DNA from: Verrucomicrobiaceae bacterium
GTDB lineage: Bacteria; Verrucomicrobiota; Verrucomicrobiia; Verrucomicrobiales; V1-33
Assembly (NCBI GenBank): GCA_027486335.1
Contig: JAIXPK010000571.1
Location: 1 to 55,096, forward strand
Direction of reading: 5' to 3'
Length of the DNA stretch: 55,096 nucleotides
Shown: positions 10,600 through 18,662 of the stretch, in pieces
Layout: every line of letters begins with the position of its first letter
Numbering within the stretch: the first letter of the stretch is position 1
Position numbers and translations under genes: made by a program
The notes under the pieces: model-generated
Databases searched by the model: none
Seen by the model: only the letters and a program-made list of their open reading frames with translations
What the model was told of the DNA's origin: nothing

Positions 10600-11164
10600 T
10601 TACCTGGCAGGCGGCGCGGCATCAGGAATCTTCATTTCCACCCCGCGTTTTTTCAGCGCGGCTTCCAGCGCTGCACGGTTGGTTTGTTCAGCATCCACGA
10701 GCGCGACGATGCGCCCGTCTTTGAAGTCCACCGTCGCCGCCGCGACCCCCGCAATATTGAAAATACTCTCGTAAGCCGCCAGCCCGCACGCCGGGCAATC
10801 GCAGCCCACGACGGCGATATCAATGCGCGCGAACTTGTCCTTCCGCGTCGCGATGCGCGGGGCGACGCCGATGGTGTGGCGCGTGGCGTTGCGGAGCATG
10901 TCGTTGAACCGCTCGACGACCCTGCTCCGGCTTCGTGTCCTTGAAAGCCACCGTCGCATCGTAGGCGAGCACCGCCTCCGCGTGCTCGAAGTCCACGCTC
11001 ACCAGCGTCACGCCCGGCAGCTTTTCCATCGCCGCGCGCAAGGCCGCCTCGCGCTGCGGGGAAAAGAGTCCCGTGATGCGATGCGTGGTGGTTTCAGGCT
11101 TCGACTCATCGGCAGCTTGGCCGAAGGCAACCAAGGCGAGTAGTAGTGCGATGAGCGGTATCAA
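10600..11164 (-). pseudogene. Exported tandem HMA-like metal-binding protein, frameshifted
   Basis: The frame opens with a TTG at 11164 and a signal peptide (MIPLIALLLALVAFGQA). A first ferredoxin-like HMA-type module follows (THRITGLFSPQREAALRAAM...LVSVDFEH) without cysteines. Near 10925, at a GGG run, the coding frame shifts by one base: the first frame has FKDTKPEQ, and the second continues with VVERFNDMLRNATRH. A second HMA-like module there contains DCPACGL, the CxxC expected to bind a soft metal such as copper, and the protein ends EMKIPDAAPPAR at 10600. Rejoined length would be about 185 residues. It lies between an intact DUF1552 gene and a dead one on the same strand. An indel next to a G run could be a sequencing error, but decay fits the surroundings. 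Confidence 0.6.
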
Positions 11165-11233
11165 TTGTGACTCGGAAGAAGGGATTCAAAGAACCGCAGT
11201 CGTTAGGTTTGGGAAGATCATAATTGATGTCGG

Positions 11234-12502
11234 TCAGGCCAGTTCCGAGAGGACGCCGGTACTGCTACCAAACGAGTCGGCGGCGATGCCCATCTGGCGG
11301 AGCATGCGGACGTAGAGATTGGAGAGAGGGTAGTTTTTCTGGCGGTCAAAGGCGACGTGGCCTTGGTGTTTATAGCCACCGCCGGCGAGGAGGACAGGGA
11401 GATTGCTCGATGAGTGGGCGGAGCCGTCGCCCATGTTGCTGATGGAGAGAACCTGCGTGCTGTCGAGCAAGCTGCCGCCAGCTTCGGGGGAGTCGTTGAG
11501 CTTTTGCAGGAGACCTTGCAGCAGCCGCATGTGGGCTTCTTCGTAGAGGGCGACTTGCTCGACTTTCGCAGGCGATTGGCCGTGATGCGAAGCGTCGTGT
11601 TCGCCGAGTTGGGAGCCGGGAACAGTCGGGGCCGGGAGTTGCTCCGGAACCCGGCAAACAATGACCCGCGTGGAGTCGGTCTGCATCGCCAGGTGGATGA
11701 GGTCATACCATTGCTTCGTCTGGCCGACCCATTCGTTTGGATCGCTTTCCGCCTTCGCATCGACGCGCGGTTTTGGTTTGGCGGCCCACTCTTTTTCCTG
11801 CGCTAGGCTTTGCTCGGCCTCGCGGATGGAGGTGGTGAGGACTTCCATGCGCTGGCGGTCGGCGGAACTGATTTCGCGGTTCAAGGCGCGGAGTTGGTCG
11901 CGCATGCCATCAAGGATGCTTTTGCCGTCGTCGAGTCGTCGGAGTTCGCGGGCGATTTCATCGGGCGTGCCGTCCACGAAAAGCTGAGTGAAAAGTTGCG
12001 CGCGATTGCGCTGGCCGGGCAGGGCGACGCCTTTGCTGTTAAATGAAATCGCCGGTCCCAGCAGCAGGTAGGGCACGCGCGTTTGCCCGCCGACGTGCTG
12101 CGCCGCGAGCTGGTCGAGCGTGATGTCGAGGTGCATGTCGTCCATGCGTTTGATGTTATCGGGATGCACGCCGTTGAGCAGCGCGAACTCGGTGCGGTGA
12201 TCGTTCGGATAGCCGAGGTGCGACATTCCGGAGAAGACGGTGAACTTGCCGCGCTGCGGTTCGAGGATCTTCAAAAGCCGCGGTGCATCGTAGTCCAGCC
12301 CTGCTTTTTCGGGGAAAAAATACGGCGCATACGTGCCGAGCGGGCGGTCTAGGATGACCATGCGGCGCGGGGTCGCGGCGGCGGCGGCGGCGCGGCCAAA
12401 TGGGCTCATGGCATCGAGCAGCGGCAGTGCGAGGGTGGCGGCCCCGGCCTTGAGGAAGGTGCGGCGGTCGAGATGGCGTTTCGGGATGTGCAGAGTGTTC
12501 AT
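11234..12502 (-). CDS. DUF1552 family exported protein
   Basis: An intact DUF1552 protein of 422 residues. Its N-terminus has a twin-arginine-like motif (DRRTFLKAGAATLALPLLDA), so export is expected. Family landmarks occur in order: APRLLKILEPQRGKFTVFSG, then a TLDQLAAQ segment near residue 130, then LLDGMRDQLRALN-like helical sequence (here ILDGMRDQLRALNREIS), then DLIHLAMQTDSTRVIVCR, and the conserved C-terminal SNLPVLLAGGGYKHQGHVAF followed by NLYVRMLRQMGI. The start codon overlaps the stop of the upstream cytochrome by four bases (ATGA), so translation is coupled. DUF1552 proteins are usual partners of DUF1592-type cytochromes; their biochemical role is unknown. It serves here as the undamaged reference for the pseudogene at 9480-10578. 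Confidence 0.9.
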   Translation of the reverse strand: MNTLHIPKRHLDRRTFLKAGAATLALPLLDAMSPFGRAAAAAATPRRMVILDRPLGTYAPYFFPEKAGLDYDAPRLLKILEPQRGKFTVFSGMSHLGYPNDHRTEFALLNGVHPDNIKRMDDMHLDITLDQLAAQHVGGQTRVPYLLLGPAISFNSKGVALPGQRNRAQLFTQLFVDGTPDEIARELRRLDDGKSILDGMRDQLRALNREISSADRQRMEVLTTSIREAEQSLAQEKEWAAKPKPRVDAKAESDPNEWVGQTKQWYDLIHLAMQTDSTRVIVCRVPEQLPAPTVPGSQLGEHDASHHGQSPAKVEQVALYEEAHMRLLQGLLQKLNDSPEAGGSLLDSTQVLSISNMGDGSAHSSSNLPVLLAGGGYKHQGHVAFDRQKNYPLSNLYVRMLRQMGIAADSFGSSTGVLSELA

Positions 12503-15033
12503 TGGTTCAAAAAGGCGCGGCTCTGCACGAGTTCGACGATGAGCGTGCGAAGGCCGTAGTTACTGGGTTTGGCGGCGGTGAGGATCTGTTCGAGCACTTC
12601 GCGGTCGGCGAATTGGATGTCGGTGCCGGTGCCGTAGGTGAGCAGTTTGCGGGTGACGTTGCGGGCGATTTGCTCCGGGTCGCGCAGGAGCGCGCGCTTG
12701 TATTCGGCGAGGTCGGCGAAGGTTGCTCCCTCAGGCGTAATGCCGGAGGGATCGACTGCGGCGGTGAAATAAACGTGCTTCTTCTCCGGGTAATTCGGCA
12801 GCGGCAACAGCGTGCTTTTCCCGCCTTCCAATCCGAGTGGCGAGCGGTAACGTTCGCGGTAGCCGCCAAGCACGTCGTAGTTCTCCAGCGCGAAGCCCGG
12901 CGGATCGATCTGCGCGTGGCAGTTTGCGCATGCAGGCAGTGCGCGATGTTTTTCGATTTGCTCGCGCAGGGTGGTCGCGCCACGGATGTCAGGCTCGATG
13001 GCGGGCGTGTCCGGCGGCGGTGGGCTGGGCGGGCGACCGATGATGCGCTCCAGCATCCAGACGCCGCGCTTGATGGGCGAGGTGTAAGTGCCGTTCGCGG
13101 TCGCCTTCAAAATGCTAGCGTGAGTGATGACGCCGCCCCGGTGATAAGCGGGGACGAGCGGCACTTTGCGAAACTCGCAGCCATCCACGTCGGGGATGCC
13201 GTAGTGTTTCGCGAGGCGTTGATTGAGCATCGTCCAGTCGGAGTCCACGAACTCGGTAACACTGCGATCCTTCGCGAGCACCTCGCGGAAAAAGCTCTTC
13301 GTTTCCGCCGCGAGCGACCAGCCGAGTTCGTCGTCGTATTCGAGATACTGCTCGTCGGGTTTCATCGTCAGCACCTTGCGAAGGTCGAACCATTCGCTGG
13401 CGAAATTCTCCACGAGCGCCTCCGCCCGCGGGTCTGCGAGCATTCGCTTCACTTCCGCGTGGAGCGTCTTCGGCTGGCGCAGTTCACCCCGCGCGGCGAC
13501 GGCGAGCAGCGCGGCATCCGGGGGCCCGCTCCACAGGAAATACGCGAGCCGCGTGGCGAGCGCGTGGTCATTGAGCGGACCGGGCGGCGCGAGGTGGAAA
13601 AGGAAATGGGGCGAGCACAGCGCTGCCTTGTAAGTGGAGCGCATCGCCTCCGCGAACGGCACGTCGCGAGCGAGCCGCTCGTGCGCGAAGCCGACGTAGT
13701 ACTCCGCCGTCTCCTCCCTCACCGGCCCGCGAAACGCACGCGGCAGAAACGCGCGGATGAGCCGCTCGGCGTCTGCCTTCGCATCCGTCGTCACCGGCAC
13801 GAGCGGGTTGCTTTGGAACTGCTCGGGCTGCCACTTTTGCCAATCGTCTTTCGGCGCCGGATTGCCCGCCGCGCGTGCTTCCGCGTGCGTGCGCGGCTCC
13901 AGCGGCAGATCGCCAAAGAGCAACTTGTGTCCGGCTGACGGCCATTCCCCGAGCGGGCCTTCGATTTCAAAACGATGAATCTCCAGCCCGCGTGCATTCT
14001 TCCAATCAGGCGGCGTGTCCTTTTCATCCGGAAGCGTTTGCAATGTGTAGCCGCAGACGCCGATGCGGTGCTCGCTGCGCCGGCCTGACACATGAACGAA
14101 CACTTCAATCGTCGCCGGTTTGTCCGCAGGCACATCGCGATACTCGATGATATGCCGCAAATCCGTGGCCCCCTGCATCCACTCCCAGCCGAAGCGCACG
14201 GGCAGCGGTTTGCCGCCGGTATTGCGCGCGGCAGCGGTCAACCGCACACGATAGTGGCCAGGCGTTCTGGCGGCTTCGCGCGGCATCACGTTCAGCTCCC
14301 AGTGCTGCTGCGTCTGGTGATATAGCACCGCGATTTCGCCCTCCGCCGCTGCACCGCGCGGGACGTGTTTGCGGTTCCCTTTCACCTCGCGGTCAAACCA
14401 CTCACGCCCCGTAAAACTCTCGCGGAACTCCCGCTTCGTGCTCGACGTGATGACCGCGTCCAGCGCCGCATCCGCCGCACGCTGATACGCCACGAGATGC
14501 GCGGGAGAAACCGTCAGCGCCGAGGCGACCGTATCGAAACCGCCGACCGAGCCATCCTCCGGCAGCAGCTCTTTCACATGAACTGCCACGCCAAACAACT
14601 CGCGCAAGGTGTTCTCGTATTCCGTACGGTTCATCCGGCGCGACGGCACACGACCTTCCACCTTTTGCCGTTCCAGCGAAGCCGCCTGCAACTGCGACCC
14701 GAGGTAACCTGTCACCGCTTTCACGTCCGCCGCTGGCGGCCGTTCCTTTTTCTTCGGCGGCATCTCGCCGCTCGCGATCTTGTCATGCACACGCACCCAC
14801 GCGGCTGCCGCCGCCGCATCGCCAAACTCGGGCTTCAAAGTCTCCAGCGAGAAGTCCCCCTTGGGCTTTTCACCCTCATGGCAATCAATACAATGCGCTT
14901 CGAGAAATGGCTGCAACGCGGCGCGATCATCTAGCGCAAAGGTTCTGGCCGCCGGGAAAATGGCGGCGAAGATGATGAACCGGGTTCTCATAAAGGTTGC
15001 GGAGCACAGCAGTGCGGTGATGAGGCGTTTCAT
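12499..15033 (-). CDS. PSCyt1-DUF1587-DUF1595-DUF1592-DUF1588-DUF1585 cytochrome
   Basis: A full-length exported cytochrome-type protein of 844 residues. After a hydrophobic N-terminus, PSCyt1 contains CIDCH (Cys48, Cys51, His52) and the typical KGDFSLETL and ASGEMPPKKK segments. DUF1587 follows (RRMNRTEYENTLRELFGV). Middle sequence leads to DUF1595 (AFLPRAFRGPVREETAEYY) and DUF1592 (ALATRLAYFLWSGPPDAALL). DUF1588 contains a second haem motif, CANCH, followed by AQIDPPGFALENYD. DUF1585 closes the protein (LLTYGTGTDIQFADRE). Two haem sites suggest electron transfer in the periplasm; partners are unknown. The start overlaps the upstream short paralogue by four bases and the stop overlaps the DUF1552 start by four, giving a tight three-gene operon. 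Confidence 0.92.
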   Translation of the reverse strand: MKRLITALLCSATFMRTRFIIFAAIFPAARTFALDDRAALQPFLEAHCIDCHEGEKPKGDFSLETLKPEFGDAAAAAAWVRVHDKIASGEMPPKKKERPPAADVKAVTGYLGSQLQAASLERQKVEGRVPSRRMNRTEYENTLRELFGVAVHVKELLPEDGSVGGFDTVASALTVSPAHLVAYQRAADAALDAVITSSTKREFRESFTGREWFDREVKGNRKHVPRGAAAEGEIAVLYHQTQQHWELNVMPREAARTPGHYRVRLTAAARNTGGKPLPVRFGWEWMQGATDLRHIIEYRDVPADKPATIEVFVHVSGRRSEHRIGVCGYTLQTLPDEKDTPPDWKNARGLEIHRFEIEGPLGEWPSAGHKLLFGDLPLEPRTHAEARAAGNPAPKDDWQKWQPEQFQSNPLVPVTTDAKADAERLIRAFLPRAFRGPVREETAEYYVGFAHERLARDVPFAEAMRSTYKAALCSPHFLFHLAPPGPLNDHALATRLAYFLWSGPPDAALLAVAARGELRQPKTLHAEVKRMLADPRAEALVENFASEWFDLRKVLTMKPDEQYLEYDDELGWSLAAETKSFFREVLAKDRSVTEFVDSDWTMLNQRLAKHYGIPDVDGCEFRKVPLVPAYHRGGVITHASILKATANGTYTSPIKRGVWMLERIIGRPPSPPPPDTPAIEPDIRGATTLREQIEKHRALPACANCHAQIDPPGFALENYDVLGGYRERYRSPLGLEGGKSTLLPLPNYPEKKHVYFTAAVDPSGITPEGATFADLAEYKRALLRDPEQIARNVTRKLLTYGTGTDIQFADREVLEQILTAAKPSNYGLRTLIVELVQSRAFLNQ

Positions 15034-15776
15034 GGTGTTTGGAAAAGGCGGCTTTGCACCAGCTCGTGCAGCAGCGTGCAGATGCCGCCGCCTTGCTTTT
15101 GTGAGCGGGCGACAATGCCGGCGATTTCATCGCGGTCACTAAAACCAAGGTCGCGTCCCATGGAGTAGATGGCGAATTGCTGCGCGAGATTCTTCAAGAG
15201 CTGCGGCGTGTCGGCGGCGAGCAGGGTCTGGAAGTCGGGGTAAAGTTCTTTGTCCGGGTCGTTAGCGGCGATGGCACGCAATTTCAGCCACTGGCCGGGG
15301 AAATCCTCGATGAACCGCTGGAAACTGGCGTCCTTGAGCATCCGCTCGACTTCATCGTGCAGCGACGCGCGGAGTTTGCCGGAGGCGGCGAGTTCCGTAA
15401 GCCGCGCATCGGGAATGGAGTTCGACAGGAAACAGGAAAGCCGGCAGGCGAGCGCGTGGTCATCAGGTTTCGCGTCCGGCTCCACATGATAGAGCAACTT
15501 CGTCACCGCCGCCGCGTCCCCCGCCGCCGGCCGCGCTTTCCTCTTCGGCGGCATCTCGCCGGACGCGATCCGGTCATCCACCCTCACCCATATCGCGAAC
15601 GCCTCCGCAGCGGAGAACTTCGGCTTCAGCGCCGTGAGGTCGAGTCCGCCCTTCTTTTCGTCTCCATCGTGGCAGTCGTAACAGTGCTGCCCGATGAACG
15701 ACTGCCCCCGCACATCCGCGCCATCACAGGGAATGATGAGAACGAGGACGGACGCGGCGAGTAAATTGGCCCACAT
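15030..15776 (-). CDS. Deletion-derived mini DUF1592-type cytochrome
   Basis: An open frame of 248 residues made of three separated parts of the roughly 840-residue family. Residues 1-90 are a signal sequence plus PSCyt1 with CYDCH and ASGEMPPKRKARP. After AAAVTKLL the sequence jumps to a DUF1592 segment (HALACRLSCFLSNSIPDARL, later FIEDFPGQWLKLRAI). After LLAAD it jumps again to the DUF1585 end (LAQQFAIYSMGRDLGFSDRD, LHELVQSRLFQTP). Missing are DUF1587, DUF1595 and all of DUF1588 with the second haem motif. Both jumps keep the reading frame, and the gene remains translationally coupled to the intact paralogue by a four-base overlap. It may be a decaying gene or a shortened protein that still makes a mono-haem domain; its surviving frame leaves both possible. 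Confidence 0.75.
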   Translation of the reverse strand: MWANLLAASVLVLIIPCDGADVRGQSFIGQHCYDCHDGDEKKGGLDLTALKPKFSAAEAFAIWVRVDDRIASGEMPPKRKARPAAGDAAAVTKLLYHVEPDAKPDDHALACRLSCFLSNSIPDARLTELAASGKLRASLHDEVERMLKDASFQRFIEDFPGQWLKLRAIAANDPDKELYPDFQTLLAADTPQLLKNLAQQFAIYSMGRDLGFSDRDEIAGIVARSQKQGGGICTLLHELVQSRLFQTP

Positions 15777-15787
15777 TGCAAATCTCT

Positions 15788-15985
15788 CTATAAGCGTAGG
15801 AGATCGCCGTCAAGGTCGCTCGCAAAGTCATCAAGAGCGGTGGAATGGGCCGCTTCAGGTGTTAGCCCGGACACACGGCGATTTTCGATGATGGTGCGGA
15901 CCATCCCCTGTGACGTGGCAACGTCGAGGTCATCACCCGGATACTCCTCTCCGAACGCTCAGTCGAAGTCAGTCACAATCACGGA
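15788..15985 (-). pseudogene. Short gene remnant, unrecognised
   Basis: Right after the stop of the beta-helix gene (minus strand), a protein-like frame reads VIVTDFD, TGA, then AFGEEYPGDDLDVATSQGM, VRTIIENRRVSGLTPEAAH and a tail ending FASDLDGDLLRL at the stop at 15788. The fragment is about 60 codons with one internal stop. The composition is clearly protein-like and differs from the shadow frames, but I cannot name the family. It may be the leftover of a gene that once lay between the beta-helix gene and the mini cytochrome gene. Confidence 0.4.
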
Positions 15986-17851
15986 TCACTTTCCCTGACG
16001 GTCAGGGAAACCGACGTAAGGCAGCGTGTGGCCTTCCCCCTTGCGGATGACCTTCTTCTCCCCGCCGCGGGTCTCCTGCACCAGCGTTTGAAACGGATCG
16101 CCGCTGTAGCAGACTTCGGCAAAGAACGCGAAGAGGGACGCATTCTCGCTGACAAACATCGGCGCGAGCTTGCCTGCGGTCGTCGTGTAGCTGAAGCCGC
16201 CAATGATTTCGCTGCGTCCGCCGCCGAGCGTTTGGACAAGCGTTCCGCCGCGCTCGGTCTTGTAGCCTAGCACCCACGCGGTGCCGCCGTCGTTGAGGAA
16301 ATGAGTGCCCTCATTCTCGATGTTGAGCTGCCGTGCGAAGACGCGCTGATTCTTGATCGAGAGTTCGTGGCCGGCGACGTCCTCGAAGAAAATCGTCCCG
16401 CGTCCCCTGCTGAAAATCTGCGTGCCAATGCTCCGCAGGATCACCGTGCGGTCCGTGGTGTTCTCGATGCCGCTGCCGACGTTTGCGAGATGCTCGAAGG
16501 TGACCTCGCCGCCTGCGCCTTCGATGCGGAAGGCGCGCGGGGACTTTTTGACGTAATCCACCTGCCCGCCAACCCCAAGGACGCGCTGCACCTTGCCGCG
16601 AATGATGACTGGCTTCGACAGCGCGTAATGTCCGGGGAGAAAGAGGGTCACCGCGCCGGAATCCACGGCTTTCTGGATCGCATCGGAGGCATCGCGTTCA
16701 CCGTTCGGATCTGCGCCGAAAGCATCGGCGACCGCCCACTTCTTCGGATCCTCACGCAGCGGCGCGGGCGTCTCCTCTACAGGCAGGCGCAGCGAACCCG
16801 ACCCACCCGGGAAGGCACGGGTCGGTGGGTGCGAAAAATACTCCGCGACCTTCGGCCCGGCACTTCCCGGCTTGTCCTCGCCGCTCACGCGCAGCGCCGC
16901 GACCCAGTCTGGCGTGGACACATCGCCGACAGCACGGCCATACCCGGTCGTCGCCACATCGCGCAGCATCAGGCGACCGCCATTGTAGTTGATCACCGCG
17001 GGAACCTTCGCTGCCTCGCCCTTTCCCGTGAGGGTGGAATCCACCAGACAGAGCGAGCCGTAACTGCGCACCGCCGGCACGGAATTCTCGCTCCGCAGAC
17101 CGCGGATGGCGACGCTCTGACCTTCGTTGTCGAAACCAAACTGTGTCTGCCCGCGCAGCGTCAGGTGCTCGAACGTCTGCCCGTTCACCGCTCGTGACGT
17201 GGCCACACCACGCCGAAACCCGCGCACTTCAACCCTGCTCACGAAGAGCGGCCCATTCATGTCTCGATGACCGAGATCAAGCCCCACCTCGCCCGCACCA
17301 TCCTCGGAGACAATCAGGCAGTCGCGCACCGCACCGTAGTTGTTGGCATAAAACTGCAGCCCGATCGCACCGGCATTCTTTGAGCCGACATCGAATGTCA
17401 GATTCTCCACATAATTGTGAAACCAATCCGCCGAGCCAAAGCCGCCGCACCACATGATCGCCGCCGGCTTGGCCGCATCGCTGAAGGTGCCGTCCTTCAA
17501 ACGCAGGATGCTCTGGTCGCGGTGCTGGCCGCACAGCATCGTGAATCCCCAGTTGTCCCGGCCTTTCCACTGCTTCGGCCATGTCAGGGTCCGACTCACG
17601 ATGTAGGTCCCCCTCGGAAAATAGATCATCCGGTGCCGCCCGACATTCTCGTTGAGCGCCCGCTGTAGCGCATCCGTGTCGTCAGTCACGCCATCCCCCT
17701 TCGCTGAATATGGCGGCTGTTTGACATCAATCACATAGGGCGATTTCGGATAACGCTGCTCGACGACCGGAGCAGCACCGGCCGAAAGACCAGTGGCAAA
17801 CATCACCACCGCCGCGAGAAACCCGAACAATCTGAAACAAGATGGCCTCAT
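15986..17851 (-). CDS. Secreted pectate-lyase-like beta-helix protein
   Basis: A protein of 621 residues with a signal peptide (MRPSCFRLFGFLAAVVMFATGLSAGA). The first module has the hallmark of the pectate lyase 3 / GH28-like right-handed beta-helix superfamily: YSAKGDGVTDDTDALQRAL, then MIYFPRGTYIVSRTLTWP, followed by repeated short strands (VENLTFDVGSKNAGAIGLQF, SRVEVRGFRRGVATS). A second, shorter module begins near residue 370 with AFGADPNGERDASDAIQKAV and TLFLPGHYALSKPVIIRG. This double arrangement suits an enzyme or binder acting on a polysaccharide outside the cytoplasm. The polymer cannot be told from sequence. It is transcribed away from the two-component system, whose start is 133 bp off, so they could share a regulatory region. 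Confidence 0.8.
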   Translation of the reverse strand: MRPSCFRLFGFLAAVVMFATGLSAGAAPVVEQRYPKSPYVIDVKQPPYSAKGDGVTDDTDALQRALNENVGRHRMIYFPRGTYIVSRTLTWPKQWKGRDNWGFTMLCGQHRDQSILRLKDGTFSDAAKPAAIMWCGGFGSADWFHNYVENLTFDVGSKNAGAIGLQFYANNYGAVRDCLIVSEDGAGEVGLDLGHRDMNGPLFVSRVEVRGFRRGVATSRAVNGQTFEHLTLRGQTQFGFDNEGQSVAIRGLRSENSVPAVRSYGSLCLVDSTLTGKGEAAKVPAVINYNGGRLMLRDVATTGYGRAVGDVSTPDWVAALRVSGEDKPGSAGPKVAEYFSHPPTRAFPGGSGSLRLPVEETPAPLREDPKKWAVADAFGADPNGERDASDAIQKAVDSGAVTLFLPGHYALSKPVIIRGKVQRVLGVGGQVDYVKKSPRAFRIEGAGGEVTFEHLANVGSGIENTTDRTVILRSIGTQIFSRGRGTIFFEDVAGHELSIKNQRVFARQLNIENEGTHFLNDGGTAWVLGYKTERGGTLVQTLGGGRSEIIGGFSYTTTAGKLAPMFVSENASLFAFFAEVCYSGDPFQTLVQETRGGEKKVIRKGEGHTLPYVGFPDRQGK

Positions 17852-17984
17852 GCCCTCAGTGTGACCATCCCAGATGACATGAACATGACAGCGAGAGCGA
17901 ATTCTCTGCCCAGACAGTGATCCAGACGCAAGCCGTGCTTGCTCAATGCCTGGATATCATCAACAACTCGCACACCATCTCTCC

Positions 17985-18662
17985 ATGCGCCTGCTCATCA
18001 TTGAAGACGACCCGAAGCTCGCGCCGCTGCTCGCCCGCGGCTTGCGCGAGGAAGGCTTCGCGGTCGATGTCTCGGGCGACGGCGATGACGGCGCCTTGCG
18101 GGCCGTTGAGCAGGACTATGATCTCATCGTGCTGGACGTAATGCTGCCGGGACTTGATGGGTTTGAAGTACTCGAACAGCTGCGCACGAAAGGCAGACGC
18201 ACGCCCGTGCTCATGCTCACCTCCCGTGGTTCCGTGCAGGACCGGGTGCGCGGCCTCAACGGCGGCGCAGACGATTATCTGAAGAAGCCCTTCGCCTTTG
18301 AGGAACTGCTGGCCCGCATTCACGCGTTGCTCCGCCGCGCCGCTCCCGAATGCGATGCACGACTGCGCGTGGATGACCTCTTCCTCGACCCCCTCGCGCG
18401 CATAGTGACGCGTGGCGGACACGTCATTGACCTGACCGCGAGGGAGTTTTCCATTCTCGAATACCTGCTTCGCCACGCCGGCCGCGTCATCTCCCGCACG
18501 CAGCTCTCCGAACACGTCTGGGACGAGAACTTCGATGCCATGAGCAATGTGATTGACGTCACAGTCTACCGGCTGCGCGAGAAAATTGACCGCAAGGGCG
18601 CGGCTCTCGTGCATACCGTTCGCGGCGCTGGTTACGTGCTGCGCGACCCGGCAAAGTCATGA
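17985..18662 (+). CDS. OmpR/PhoB-family response regulator
   Basis: A 225-residue response regulator starting MRLLIIEDDPKLAPLL. The receiver domain (1-115) has the acidic pair at Glu7-Asp8-Asp9, the phosphorylation site Asp51 in LIVLDVMLPGLDGF, Thr79 region MLTSRG and Lys101 in DDYLKKPF. The C-terminal winged helix (about 125-222) is OmpR-like: LTAREFSILEYLLRHAGRVI, LSEHVWDENFDAMSNVIDV and VHTVRGAGYVL. It therefore binds DNA when phosphorylated. Its stop overlaps the kinase start by four bases, so the two form one unit. I chose this ATG, not the one 13 codons earlier, because the receiver fold begins here. Probable targets are among the neighbouring polymer-related genes, but no binding repeats were identified. 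Confidence 0.93.
   Translation: MRLLIIEDDPKLAPLLARGLREEGFAVDVSGDGDDGALRAVEQDYDLIVLDVMLPGLDGFEVLEQLRTKGRRTPVLMLTSRGSVQDRVRGLNGGADDYLKKPFAFEELLARIHALLRRAAPECDARLRVDDLFLDPLARIVTRGGHVIDLTAREFSILEYLLRHAGRVISRTQLSEHVWDENFDAMSNVIDVTVYRLREKIDRKGAALVHTVRGAGYVLRDPAKS

Noticed and set aside
12502-13938. A 478-residue forward frame across the DUF1592-type cytochrome
   Set aside because: Arg/Ala/Val-rich shadow; the minus strand has full family domains, two haem motifs and coupled start and stop codons.
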